A stretch of DNA of 64,000 nt from Arabidopsis thaliana (lineage: Eukaryota; Streptophyta; Magnoliopsida; Brassicales; Brassicaceae): the NCBI RefSeq assembly GCF_000001735.4, contig NC_003076.8, positions 15,379,835-15,443,834 of the forward strand, in the 5' to 3' direction. The notes under the pieces were generated by a model. The model did not search any database and was not told the origin of the DNA. It saw nothing but the letters and a program-made list of their open reading frames with translations. Positions 1 through 10,790 of this stretch are shown here, in pieces. Made by a program: the position numbers and the translations under genes. Each line of letters starts with the position of its first letter. The stretch's first letter is position 1.

Positions 1-330
1 ACAATGGGGAACCCACATACGCAACCGTTCTCCTTGGAGTACCATGCCATTGCACTTACGGCCCCCTCAAGCACAAATATGGCACCTCAAGCTGATTTCC
101 ACCATGCAAACTTGAGTATGTAATCAAAGGTGTAGAACGGAGTCAAGAACTCATCTTAAAGTCACATAAAACTATGGTCATGCACTCATGGATCACGACT
201 ACTACCTTCAGGCTCACAAATTAATGCCCCCTTTTCAATCATATATATGAGAAGAAACGTGTACAAAGTACACATTAACTGGTCACGAAAAAACTTTCGT
301 GTAGGGAAAAGGATCACAAGGTCCACTCCA
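1..330. repeat. Diverged copy of RBCS upstream flank (probably of RBCS3B)
   Basis: This stretch aligns, with many changes, to 2824-3130, the far-upstream flank of RBCS2B. Shared words include ggaacccac, attgcacttacggcc and atatgagaagaa. In the second copy the block begins about 690 bp upstream of the RBCS2B start codon. By analogy a third RBCS gene (RBCS3B) should lie just left of the window on the minus strand. No coding sequence is present here. The remaining spacer to the RBCS2B stop is AT-rich and partly alignable to 3140-4500. Confidence 0.6.
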
Positions 331-1368
331 CTCCGCACCTCAGCTAAATAAATCATTTTTCGAAAGTGAGATAGTCTTAACTCTTAAGTCTTAACCCATC
401 CATCTAAGTTACTAGTTTCTGTCTTTTATAAGTCATTTTGTTTCTTTTTCTTGGATTTTAATTGAAGCCAAAATGTGTGAATTAAATCCGGGAGATGGAA
501 AAAATGTTCGATAATTTGAATTATTATTTTTATATGTATTTTGTATTTGAATCATGAATTTTTTATATTTCGTTTGCATAGAAGAATCCAAAAACATATG
601 ATTTTTTGTCAAAACAAAAACTTAAAACCAAACATATAGTAGATGCGACGTTTTCATTATCATTTGGAATCTAGTTTTATTTAGAACTTTTTGGGAACGT
701 TAACTACTTTTCCTTCTAAATAACTGTTTCAGCTTTTAATGCATAACCAATGATCAAATTTAACGTAAACAAAATTTCCAAAATTTAGTAACTTCATGCT
801 TGACAAATTTCAGTCTTTGTCGATCCTTGCTTTATGTAATGCTATTTCTTGACTTAATATCCCACTTAGGGGTTTGGAATACATGTTTTATGTTTATAAT
901 TTTAAAAGATGCATTTGAATTTTCTGTATATACTACCTTTTCCAAATCTCCAATGGCTATGTCATCTGAAAAATGGTTACACTCCCTTACATAAACTTTT
1001 CTCTAAATATCGAGGTTTGATTGATTGCTTTCATGTGCAAAATTTCTTAAAACAATGTAGCAAGTTTTTCTTTTTTTATTAGAGTTTATTGGTTAGTCTA
1101 GGGAGTCAAAAGCAAGAATTATGAGGATAATTTAAAGGAGCCACAATGTTGTTTAAAGGAGCTAAACGAAAAATAAGATTTCAAAGATTTAAGGGCAAAA
1201 ATGAAATGAAATGATAACTATAATTATAGAGAAACTGATAGGAATAACATTTTCACTTTCAAACAATAGTTCCTCAACTGTTAAGTCGGCAAATAATTTC
1301 TTAAATTTGCATTGACCACATAGAAATGGGTTCCAGAATAATCAACGCTGAATATTCCAGAAAGGGGA

Positions 1369-2189
<821 letters not shown>

Positions 2190-2217
2190 TTACTTGTTTG
2201 TCTGTTGGTTTTGTCAT

Positions 2218-2228
2218 CTTTATATAGT
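2218..2228 (-). promoter_or_regulatory. TATA box of RBCS2B
   Basis: Read on the minus strand the sequence is ACTATATAAAG, about 75 bp upstream of the start codon. The same box sits at the matching place in RBCS1B. Transcription should start about 30 bp downstream. Confidence 0.8.
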
Positions 2229-2325
2229 GGGAACCGCTAGAGGCAACTAGCCCTAATGATCAAAGGGGCCATAATTCATGATAACGTCGTTAATTGCCAC
2301 AGGATTAAGGAAAGGTGTTGACACC

Positions 2326-2383
2326 CTTATCGATTTGGACCACTAGGATAAGATCACGTGGCAGAAAACTCCATAATCTTATC
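2326..2383 (-). promoter_or_regulatory. RBCS2B light-response cluster: I-boxes flanking a G-box
   Basis: A G-box core CACGTG lies at 2355-2360, extended to CACGTGGC on the plus strand. GATAAG-type I-boxes lie at 2326-2331 and 2378-2383 (plus-strand CTTATC) and at 2347-2352 (plus-strand GATAAG). I-box plus G-box is the known light-response module of RBCS promoters. The module lies about 180-240 bp upstream of the start codon. The paralogue promoter at 5481-5491 has lost the G-box part. Confidence 0.8.
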
Positions 2384-2823
2384 TTTCTCATGTAAGGGTA
2401 GGAGTGAATGTGTATGGCTACTGGTCTCCACTTGATCGGTTGCTTTTGGCTCCTTTCAATTGGGAGGCGTCAAATTGTAGATATCGGTTAAATACTTTTT
2501 ACATATAGATTAAAAAAATGATTAAATTTCTATTACCTTATATTAACACATTCATATTTTTATTTTTCCACTTGATAATCTTAAATAATAAGAATATAAG
2601 TATAATCTTTGAATTCATCCCACATTTTAAAAGTATAATTAAATCAGACAGAGTTCATTCAAAATGGTTTTTAATTGGGAAATGTAAACTAGTATTTTGT
2701 GTTATTATTTTCTATGTAGTATGTACGATCACTAGAACTTTTAGTCACATAATGGATATTAAATTAGAAAACAATCCAAATGCTTGTGAATTTTCAGGTT
2801 TTACGGCTAATTAATATATTTCT

Positions 2824-3130
2824 GATGAACAAGAGGAACCCACGGCACCGTTCCTTTTGGAGCACAACGCAATTGCACTTACGGCCCACTTAAGCACGAA
2901 TGTGGCACCTCAAGATAATTCCCACCATGACAACTTAAGCACAAAAGCCATGACGGATCATGGGGAAATTTTATAACACACTTCAATGGATGGTGTGGAT
3001 CCGAGGGAAGAATCCACACTCTAAGGCCACATGAAGAAGCTCATATGGTCATGGGTCCACGAATACCACGTAAAAGCTCATATATGCCCCGGTCCAACCA
3101 TATGAGAAGAAGTAGCCAAACCCATTCAAG
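2824..3130. repeat. Second copy of RBCS upstream flank block
   Basis: Partner of the block at 1-330: distal upstream sequence of RBCS2B. Similarity continues in patches to about 3330 against 740-900, with an extra stretch of about 390 bp in the first unit. It marks the junction of the tandem RBCS duplication units. No gene is seen in 2390-3470. Confidence 0.55.
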
Positions 3131-3469
3131 AAACATTGATTACTTTTCATTGTAAATAAGTGTTTTAGCTTTGAATGTATCGTAAACTATCTAATTTAAT
3201 GTAAAACAGTTTCCAAATTATAAATATTCATGCTTTGTTATCTCCATTATAAATTTCATTAATTCTTGCGTGTCCTTGCTTGCTATGATGTCATCTCTAA
3301 ATTTTTGGACTTGCGGCTCTAGAATTCATGTTTATGGATTTAAAATATACAGTTGGATTTTTCTATGTCATTTTAAAAAAGAAAATTTTTAGATTAGATT
3401 TTAAAAAGAGAAATAAACGTGTTTACAACTTAATGCATACTTTTTTGAAAAACAAATCTAAAACAGAGG

Positions 3470-4110
3470 ATTTGGTCTTAAGCTTGTCTTGTACCAAACC
3501 AAACTTGAAGACCTCCTTCATACTTCAAAGCTCCCCCCACTCCGTATTGTGCTCAGCCGGTTCCAAACATTTTTGTCAATTAACTTGACAAGTTTCTCCA
3601 TTGGTGATGGTTGTTCACCATGCTTTCAAGCATTTCTTTCTCCCCAAATCGAATGAACCGTGTTTTGGAAGACATACCGTAGAATGAAGATTTTTGTTTT
3701 GTCATAGTTTTTGTCACAAATGGTTTTAAAGACTTCCCTCCAATATGTCGAGTACTTATCAAGTAGTATTCCCCTTATCAGCTTCTCCCATACCTTCTGC
3801 GAGTAAGAGCACCCAAAAAAAAGATGGTGTCTTGTTTCCATAGGTTCGTGACAGAACATGCAGTTTGTGTTCACTTGTTGATTCCATTTAAACATTCTGT
3901 CTCCCGTGGCAACTCTGTTTTTTGAAGCTAGCCAACTGAGAAAGGAGTAGTTAGGGTAAAGTAAAAGAAACAGATCCCTTTGTATCCGTCCATCGTAGGC
4001 TTAGTGTTGCGAATTTTTGAGCATGTATCTCTTGTGACAAACTTTTGACGGTAGTGATCATTTTTTCCTTTCCAAAGGGCTATGTAACTTTCATCTTCTC
4101 TGAGACGACA
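3470..4110 (-). mobile_element. LINE-type retrotransposon fragment (zf-RVT region)
   Basis: On the minus strand 3895-3626 reads as the zinc-binding reverse-transcriptase C-terminal domain of plant non-LTR elements: CMFCHEPMETRHHLFFGCSY is the diagnostic Cys/His stretch, followed by VWEKL and by VHSIWGERNA. Related sequence continues upstream to about 4100 (LSWLASKNRVATGDRMFKW in another frame) and downstream to about 3480, broken by stops and frameshifts. The first RBCS repeat unit lacks it, so it inserted into the second unit after duplication. It is not functional. Confidence 0.8.
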
Positions 4111-4515
4111 TCTCTATTTTCTACGTATTTTTACTACCTTTACTGGCTGTTTTTCATCTTTAAATTAAAATGTTCTAAATCAACCCTCAAAATTTGATTG
4201 ATGGACGCATCTTTGCTATGCTTTCAAGTGCGAAATGTACCTAAAAAGGGTACTCTTTCATTAGAGAACCAAAGGCAAGAATTAGGAGAGAAATTTAAAG
4301 GAACTAAAATGTTAGTTAAAAGAGATAAAACGAATAAAAAGAGTTAAAAGTGATAAGAGCAGAAATGAAGTGATATGAATAGAGATTTTTATAGAGGAAA
4401 CGATAGAAAAACAAACCTTCAGTTTTTTCACTTTGGCAAAATAATTACTTAAATTTACATTGACCATACAAAATTGGGTTCCGGATAGTCAACATTGAAT
4501 ATTCCAGAAAAGGAT

Positions 4516-5345
<830 letters not shown>

Positions 5346-5373
5346 TTAATTGTTTTTCTATTGGTTTTGTCAT

Positions 5374-5384
5374 CTTTATATAGT
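5374..5384 (-). promoter_or_regulatory. TATA box of RBCS1B
   Basis: Minus-strand ACTATATAAAG, in the same position relative to the start codon as in RBCS2B. Confidence 0.8.
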
Positions 5385-5480
5385 GAGAACCGTAAGAGGC
5401 AAAAAGCCCTAATGATCAAAGGGTCCGGGATTCATGATAACTCGTTCACTACCACATGATTAAGGAAAGGTGTTGACACC

Positions 5481-5491
5481 CTTATCTTATC
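5481..5491 (-). promoter_or_regulatory. Fused double I-box of RBCS1B, G-box missing
   Basis: Plus strand CTTATCTTATC, that is two overlapping GATAAG I-boxes on the gene strand. Alignment with RBCS2B shows that 47 bp present there (2332-2378), including the CACGTG G-box and the middle I-box, are absent here. The words ATC at both edges of the missing block are a 3-bp microhomology. Confidence 0.75.
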
Positions 5492-5778
5492 TTTCTTTTG
5501 TGAGGAAATGAGTGATTGTGTATGGTTTACTAGTCTCCACTTGATCGGTTGCTTTGGCTCCTTCCTTTTGGAAGAAAAGAAATCAGATGCATGACCGTAA
5601 ATATAATGTTTTGGACCTTTTATTTATCTTGTATGTATTTTTAAAATTTGGTTTACATTACTTCGGTTAATAAATACTATAACAGGAATATCTATAAACA
5701 GAGTCATGACTCATAATGCATTTCACAATGTCAAAGCTGAACGTTGAGATAAATTTATCAATAGCACTAAATATTAAT

Positions 5779-5794
5779 CCGCGGTATACCGCGG
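5779..5794. repeat. 16-bp perfect palindrome CCGCGGTATACCGCGG
   Basis: CCGCGGTATACCGCGG equals its own reverse complement and stands out in strongly AT-rich sequence. It lies exactly where the two SPH upstream regions stop matching, so it probably belongs to the end of an inserted element. Confidence 0.85.
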
Positions 5795-5994
5795 GTCTAT
5801 ATTTTCATTAAATAAAAAATAATTGAATATTTCTTAGGATGACTTAATAAATTTCTGCTATTGTTTGATTTAAATGTATAATTCACCGCGAGACAAAATT
5901 TTATAACTCAAATTTTAAAGTTTTAAGTTGTATTTGTTTATTTTGTTAAATGTTTAATATTGTATAATTGTATTTTGATTGTTGTTTCTCGGAT

Positions 5995-6420
5995 TTCACC
6001 CGTAGTACACCATCCCATATTAATATCGAATCAAACCCGTCAATTCTAGGATTTCACCTGTGGTAGTATTTAATTGTATAATAATAACTTGATTGTCATT
6101 CTAGGATTTCACTCCTAGTTCTATCGCAAATTATTATCAACTCAAACCAGTCAATTCTAAAATTTCACCCGTTGTACACCATCCCATATTAATATCGAAT
6201 CAAGCCCGTCAATTCTAGGATTTCACCCGTGGTAGTATTTAATTGTATAATTATATTTTAATTGTCATTCTAGAATTTTACTCCTAATTCTATCGCAAAT
6301 TATTATCAACCTAAACCAGTCAATTCTAAAATATCACCCGTAGTACACCATCCCATATTAATATCGATTCAAACTCGTCAATTCTAGGATTTCACCCGTG
6401 GTAGTATTGCGAGAGAAATC
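5995..6420. repeat. 169-bp tandem repeat, about 2.5 copies
   Basis: The phrase GTACACCATCCCATATTAAT recurs at 6005, 6174 and 6343, an exact spacing of 169 bp. Other shared phrases are tcaattctaggatttcacc and tatcgcaaattattatcaa. Copies differ by scattered substitutions. It is non-coding and lies inside the inserted block. Confidence 0.8.
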
Positions 6421-6564
6421 TTATAAAAGAATCGAAATGTGTTTTAAAAAAATTAAAGTTTTAAGTATTTTTTTTTAATATTGTTAATTTTGTTTAGTGC
6501 TTAATATTATATAATTATATTATGATTGTTAATTATAGGTTTTTTTCGTAGCATATCATCCAAT

Positions 6565-7535
6565 GTTATAATTCACTCAAAGCCGTCACACCATATAACC
6601 CCGTCCCGTTAAATTAAACACAAATTTGTCATTTTATTATAAATTTCAAATATTTATAAAATTAGAAACTTCAAAAAAGATTAATATTGACCCAAACTTC
6701 ATCATTGAATTTTGAGTGTTATATCTAAGATTTCTCTCGCAGTATATCGTCCCGTATTAATATCTTTTATATTGTTTAAATTTCTTGTAAAATTTGATTT
6801 ATAATTTTTTGAAACTTTTTAAAGTTTCAATTCTTTAAAATAAATAACCCTAGTAAACAAACCATTTTAATTTTGGACACCTCATAAATCAAGTTTCATG
6901 CTCATTCGTAATCGAAATTATTTTGGTCCTTTTTATAGTATGGCTCTGAACCATTGTCCAATTTTTTTAAGCGATGTGGGACATTGTACAATCGTAATTA
7001 TTATCCACCCAAACCCGTCCTACCATATAACCCAGTCCCGTGAAATTAAACATAATTTTGTCATTTTCTTATAAATTTCAATATTATAAAATTTGAAACT
7101 TACAAAAAATAAAATATCGACCTTGATTATATTTAAGATTTTTCCTGTAATATATCGTCTTGTATTAATATATTTTATATATATATTTATAATGTTTAAA
7201 TTTCTTGTAAAATTCAATTTATAATTTTTAAAACTTTATCAGTTTTAAAATTATAAATATTTAAAGTATTTTTTAAAGATAAACTTTATAAAAAGTTTTT
7301 AAAATTATAATATTTAACTTTTGATAAAGTTATAATATTTATAATTTCTTGAAACATTTTAAAGTTTCAATTCTTTAAAATAAAAAACCCAAGTAAATCG
7401 GATAACTATTTTAATTTTGGACGACTGATAAATCAAGCTTCCTGCTCATTCGTAATCAGAATCATTTTGGTCCTTTTATAATATGGGTCTGAAACATTGT
7501 CCAATTTTTCTAAGCGATGTGAGACATTGTATACA
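6565..7535. repeat. Diverged direct repeat pair, about 430 and 530 bp
   Basis: About 6565-6985 and 7005-7535 share long stretches: caccatataacc, gtttaaatttcttgtaaaat, ttttaattttggac, ctcattcgtaatc, attttggtcctttttata and cattgtccaattttt. The second copy has extra AT-rich sequence near 7230-7340. Non-coding. Confidence 0.7.
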
Positions 7536-8182
7536 TATTATTTCTTCATACTTTGAATAATATATGTCCGTTTAAAAAAATTTGAATTACATCATATGCA
7601 GAAAAAAATATAATATTTTATTAACTATATATATTTTATATAAATTCAAAATAAATAAAGTATAAGATCAAATAAAAGTGAAAGAAGAATTATATATTTA
7701 TGTTTAAATTAGGTAAAAATATTTTAGGAAATTAGTTAAGGTAAATAACAAATATGGTTCGTTTAGAGATATTGTTTATATTAAATTTGGTAATTAAATC
7801 ATTAATTTTTGTTTTTAATTATTAGTTTTTAGGTAACTTTTCCAAAAATTAATGTTATCGAAGATCAGAACATAATTAAACATGTTATCCAAGATCCGAA
7901 CAGAGTTAAACCGGGTTATACCCACCCATTTGAATTAATTGTTGAATTATGGCTCAAATCTTCAATATTATCTTCTAAAAACGTCTACAAAAATGTATAT
8001 ATAGAAGATTACTCTTTTTAACTAAATGCAAAAAAGGAAAACCGATAAGAATAAGAAAAAAATAGCAAAATTGATAAATGGATTAGTCAAGAAAACCATG
8101 TTTAAATATAGGAAATACCAAAAATGAAAGGATAGCCATGTGATACGCTTGTATAAAAAGAAATTGTCCCTATTGATTACTT

Positions 8183-8220
8183 CAAAAAAAAAAAAAAAAA
8201 ATAAATAAATAAATAAATAA
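8183..8220 (+). repeat. Poly(A)/(AAAT)n simple repeat in SPH 5' leader
   Basis: A run of A followed by about five AAAT units lies between the TATA-like tgtataaaaag (about 8151) and the start codon at 8246. The second SPH gene lacks it. Confidence 0.8.
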
Positions 8221-8245
8221 AGAGGCCAATTCGACAATAAAGGCA

Positions 8246-8644
8246 ATGCATAGTCTCTCGTGGTTTCTCCTCGTCATTGGATTATCCGTAGGGTTGAGTA
8301 GCGGAAAGTGGAATGAGAAAAACTCTGTCATCTTTACGAATTCTCTTGGTCGGAACAAAGTCTTGAAAGTAAATTGCATATCAAATGATGACAATCTAGG
8401 CTTCCACTTTTTGCGCCATGGACAAACCTACGATTTTAGTTTCCACGATAGTCTTTTCAAATCAGAATTCTATTGTGACCTATGGCAAGGCCCTAATTTC
8501 AAGTTGCATGCAGCATTTACGGCATATGAAGGTGGTGGTTTGATAGTTCATTATGGTAAAAAGAACTTTTGGGATGTTAGAGATGATGGGATCTATTTCA
8601 CCCATGGCCAAAAAATGCCCAAGTTAGAGTATACGTGGAAGTAA
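8246..8644 (+). CDS. S1-type self-incompatibility-protein homologue (SPH), small secreted protein
   Basis: Single-exon gene for 132 residues. An N-terminal signal peptide (HSLSWFLLVIGLSVGLSSG) suggests secretion. The rest fits the plant S1/SPH family: FHFLRHGQTYDFSFHD, then FYCDLWQGPNFKLHAAF, then GGLIVHYGKKNFWDVRDDGI. Poppy S1 members are pistil self-incompatibility determinants; Arabidopsis homologues are mostly of unknown function. The tandem paralogue at 10389-10790 is about 75% identical by eye. Its promoter is interrupted by a 2.2 kb repeat block, leaving about 215 bp of shared promoter including cttgtataaaaag. I recall one member of this pair being called SPH8 but am not sure which. 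Confidence 0.9.
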   Translation: MHSLSWFLLVIGLSVGLSSGKWNEKNSVIFTNSLGRNKVLKVNCISNDDNLGFHFLRHGQTYDFSFHDSLFKSEFYCDLWQGPNFKLHAAFTAYEGGGLIVHYGKKNFWDVRDDGIYFTHGQKMPKLEYTWK

Positions 8645-8924
8645 TAATTAATCACTCAAAGGGAAAAGATGGAATTTAACTCATCTTTTTGTTTTAAAGT
8701 TTGACAGAAACTTCATTTTCTTGTGTATTATAGTGGACGTGAAACATTGTAATAAATCATCAAATTAAGGCACCTTAATATGTAAATGTATCTTTAGTGT
8801 ATTAAAGAGAAACTTTATAAGTATGTGAGTTTTTCAATACGCAAACATATCCAAGGCTTACGTCCTAACCAAAACTAATATTAATTTGCACATATATACA
8901 TGATTAATGAATAATGTAAGTAGA

Positions 8925-9892
8925 CAGAGTGAGAGATCACCCACCAGCTCTCCCTCTCCCCAAGTCAGCTTTCATTTCAAATCCTGAAAGGTATCGTCGC
9001 TTGGTAGGGCGACTTAGCTACTTAATTAGCTGACACCTGAGTTAGCCTATTCAGTTCACAAATTAGCACAGTTCATGCAACATCCACTTTAAGAACACTG
9101 GGATGCTGTGATATGGGTGGTTCCGATATCTAAAATCCAATCCGCGCCAAGGCCTTTTGCTTCCCAGCTCATCGACTTTGCAGCGTCATGGTTGGTGTGA
9201 TAGTGATTGGGCCGCCTGTCCTCTTACTAGACGCTCTCTCACAGGTTATTTTGTACAACTTGGTGACACAAAAATCTCATGGAAAATGAAGAAACAACTG
9301 ACTATCACTCGCTCTTCCGCAGAAGTCGAATATCGAGCCATGACATTTCTTACTCAAGAACTTATTTGGCTTAAAAAGGTGATGCATGATCTTGGTGTCT
9401 CTCAAGATCGACCTATGCGCATATTCTCTAACAATAAGTCCGCTATTGCTCTAAGTGCCAATCCGGTTCAACATAAACGTACAAAACATATTGAGGTGGA
9501 TGGTCACTATATCCATGATATCCATGCTGGTATTATGACTACTACCCATGTGTCCTCTCAACAACAATTAGCAGACATTCTCACTAAGGCGTTGGGACAA
9601 AGAGAGAACTCCATTTCTTTCTCTGCAAGCTGGGCATTCTTGATGTATATGCTCCAACTTGAGGGAGGGTGTTAAATATATTTGCTACTTATATTCTTAT
9701 TATTAGAGTGCATCTTAGTCAATAGCTACTAGTCAAGCTTAGTCAACTCTACTTTGCCCCTTTTGGTTTTTCCATGGTAACCACATTATGTACTTTAGGT
9801 TATATCATCTTTTTGTATAATTATGGCTTTTAACGCCTAATCAAGATAACACAAATTAAAACCAATCTCTGTCTCTTGCCTTAAATCTGACA
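8925..9892 (+). mobile_element. Truncated Ty1/copia retrotransposon: RNase H end of pol plus 3' LTR
   Basis: An open stretch 9157-9675 encodes the C-terminal copia RNase H domain: GWCDSDWAACPLTRRSLTGY, SWKMKKQLTITRSSAEVEYR, HKRTKHIEVDGHYI and LADILTKAL. Before it, in other frames with stops, is RYRRLVGRLSYL. Directly after comes a purine tract gagggaggg (9661-9669) and a likely 3' LTR from TGTTAAATAT at 9670 to about TCTGACA at 9892. No 5' LTR, gag, protease or integrase is present. It lies between the two SPH repeat units and is defective. Confidence 0.88.
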
Positions 9893-10388
9893 CTCTTTTG
9901 GATAAGTTTCTTTTAAAAGCGTTTAAGAAAAATTTCAACATTGCTAATTATGAGATATATGTCAACAAACTCAAGGCATTGTTTTATAAGAATACTAGAT
10001 ATTTCGCCAAACCACTCATGCTATAATGGGAGTGAAAGTCTTAAATTGGAATATTAAGAATAAGATCTTTTATCATGACTCGTAATTCATATCACAAATG
10101 TCAAAGCTGAACGTTTCAATAAATCTATCGAAAGCATTAATCCTTTAAATAGATGTGAAACAGCGAAATAGATAAGGGCACAAAGAAAACAGTAAAAGCG
10201 ATCAACAAGTTCGTATGAGTCAAAACTCAAAAAAAAAAACATGTTTAAAAATAGGAAAGACCAAAAACTAACGACTAACCATGTAATACACTTGTATAAA
10301 AAGACACTATCCGTCTGTCCCTTTTCATTATCTACAGATTAATTACTTCTGAATTTAAAAGAAGGAAGGCCAATTCAAACAGTCAACA

Positions 10389-10790
10389 ATGAATCGGCTC
10401 TCGTGTTTTCTGCTCGTTATTGGATTGTGCATAGGATTGAGTAACGCAAATTTAATATGGAATGAGAAAAACACTGTATTCTTCAAGAGTTCCCTTGGTC
10501 GAAACAATGTTTTGAAGATTCATTGCACATCAGAAGACAATCTAGGTTTCCATTTTTTGCGTCCTGGAGAAACCTATGATTTTAGTTTCCATGATAGTAT
10601 TGTGAGATCAGACTTTTACTGTGAATTATGGCAAGGGCCTAATTTCAAGTTTCATGCATCATTTATGGCATATCAAGGTGGTGGTCTCATAGTTCATTAT
10701 GGTAAAAAGAACTTTTGGGATGCTAGAGAAGATGGAATCTATTTCACTCATGGCAAAGAAACGCCCAAGTTAGAGTATAAGTGGAAATAA
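10389..10790 (+). CDS. S1-type self-incompatibility-protein homologue (SPH), second copy
   Basis: Single exon, 133 residues, tandem duplicate of the gene at 8246-8644. The signal peptide is NRLSCFLLVIGLCIGLSNA. Conserved family blocks are FHFLRPGETYDFSFHD, FYCELWQGPNFKFHASF and YGKKNFWDAREDGIYFTHG. The upstream region has cttgtataaaaaga at about 10292, about 100 bp before the start, matching the first copy. Family members are small, secreted and often expressed in restricted tissues. No function can be assigned from sequence alone. Confidence 0.9.
   Translation: MNRLSCFLLVIGLCIGLSNANLIWNEKNTVFFKSSLGRNNVLKIHCTSEDNLGFHFLRPGETYDFSFHDSIVRSDFYCELWQGPNFKFHASFMAYQGGGLIVHYGKKNFWDAREDGIYFTHGKETPKLEYKWK

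Larger units (their letters stand above)
5779..8030. mobile_element. Repeat-rich inserted block in the promoter of the first SPH gene (possible Helitron-like derivative)
   Basis: Sequence at 5690-5778 matches 10050-10147, upstream of the second SPH gene. The match resumes at about 8030-8246 against 10235-10388. The 2.2 kb between is therefore extra in the first copy. It is very AT-rich, has no credible ORF, opens with a 16-bp GC-rich palindrome and holds two families of internal direct repeats. Left edge TCC plus a GC-rich palindrome recalls non-autonomous Helitrons of Brassicaceae, but I cannot identify a CTRR 3' end, so the class is uncertain. Confidence 0.5.

Noticed and set aside
2518-2814. 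98-residue open frame upstream of RBCS2B
   Set aside because: AT-rich hydrophobic low-complexity frame without homology to anything I know; lies in repeat-derived promoter flank.
5995-6420. CRISPR-like regular repeat
   Set aside because: Repeats are 169 bp with no spacer structure, in a plant genome; it is an ordinary tandem repeat.
8022-8394. Minus-strand Phe-rich frames near the first SPH gene
   Set aside because: They run through the poly(A)/(AAAT)n tract and the antisense of the SPH coding region.
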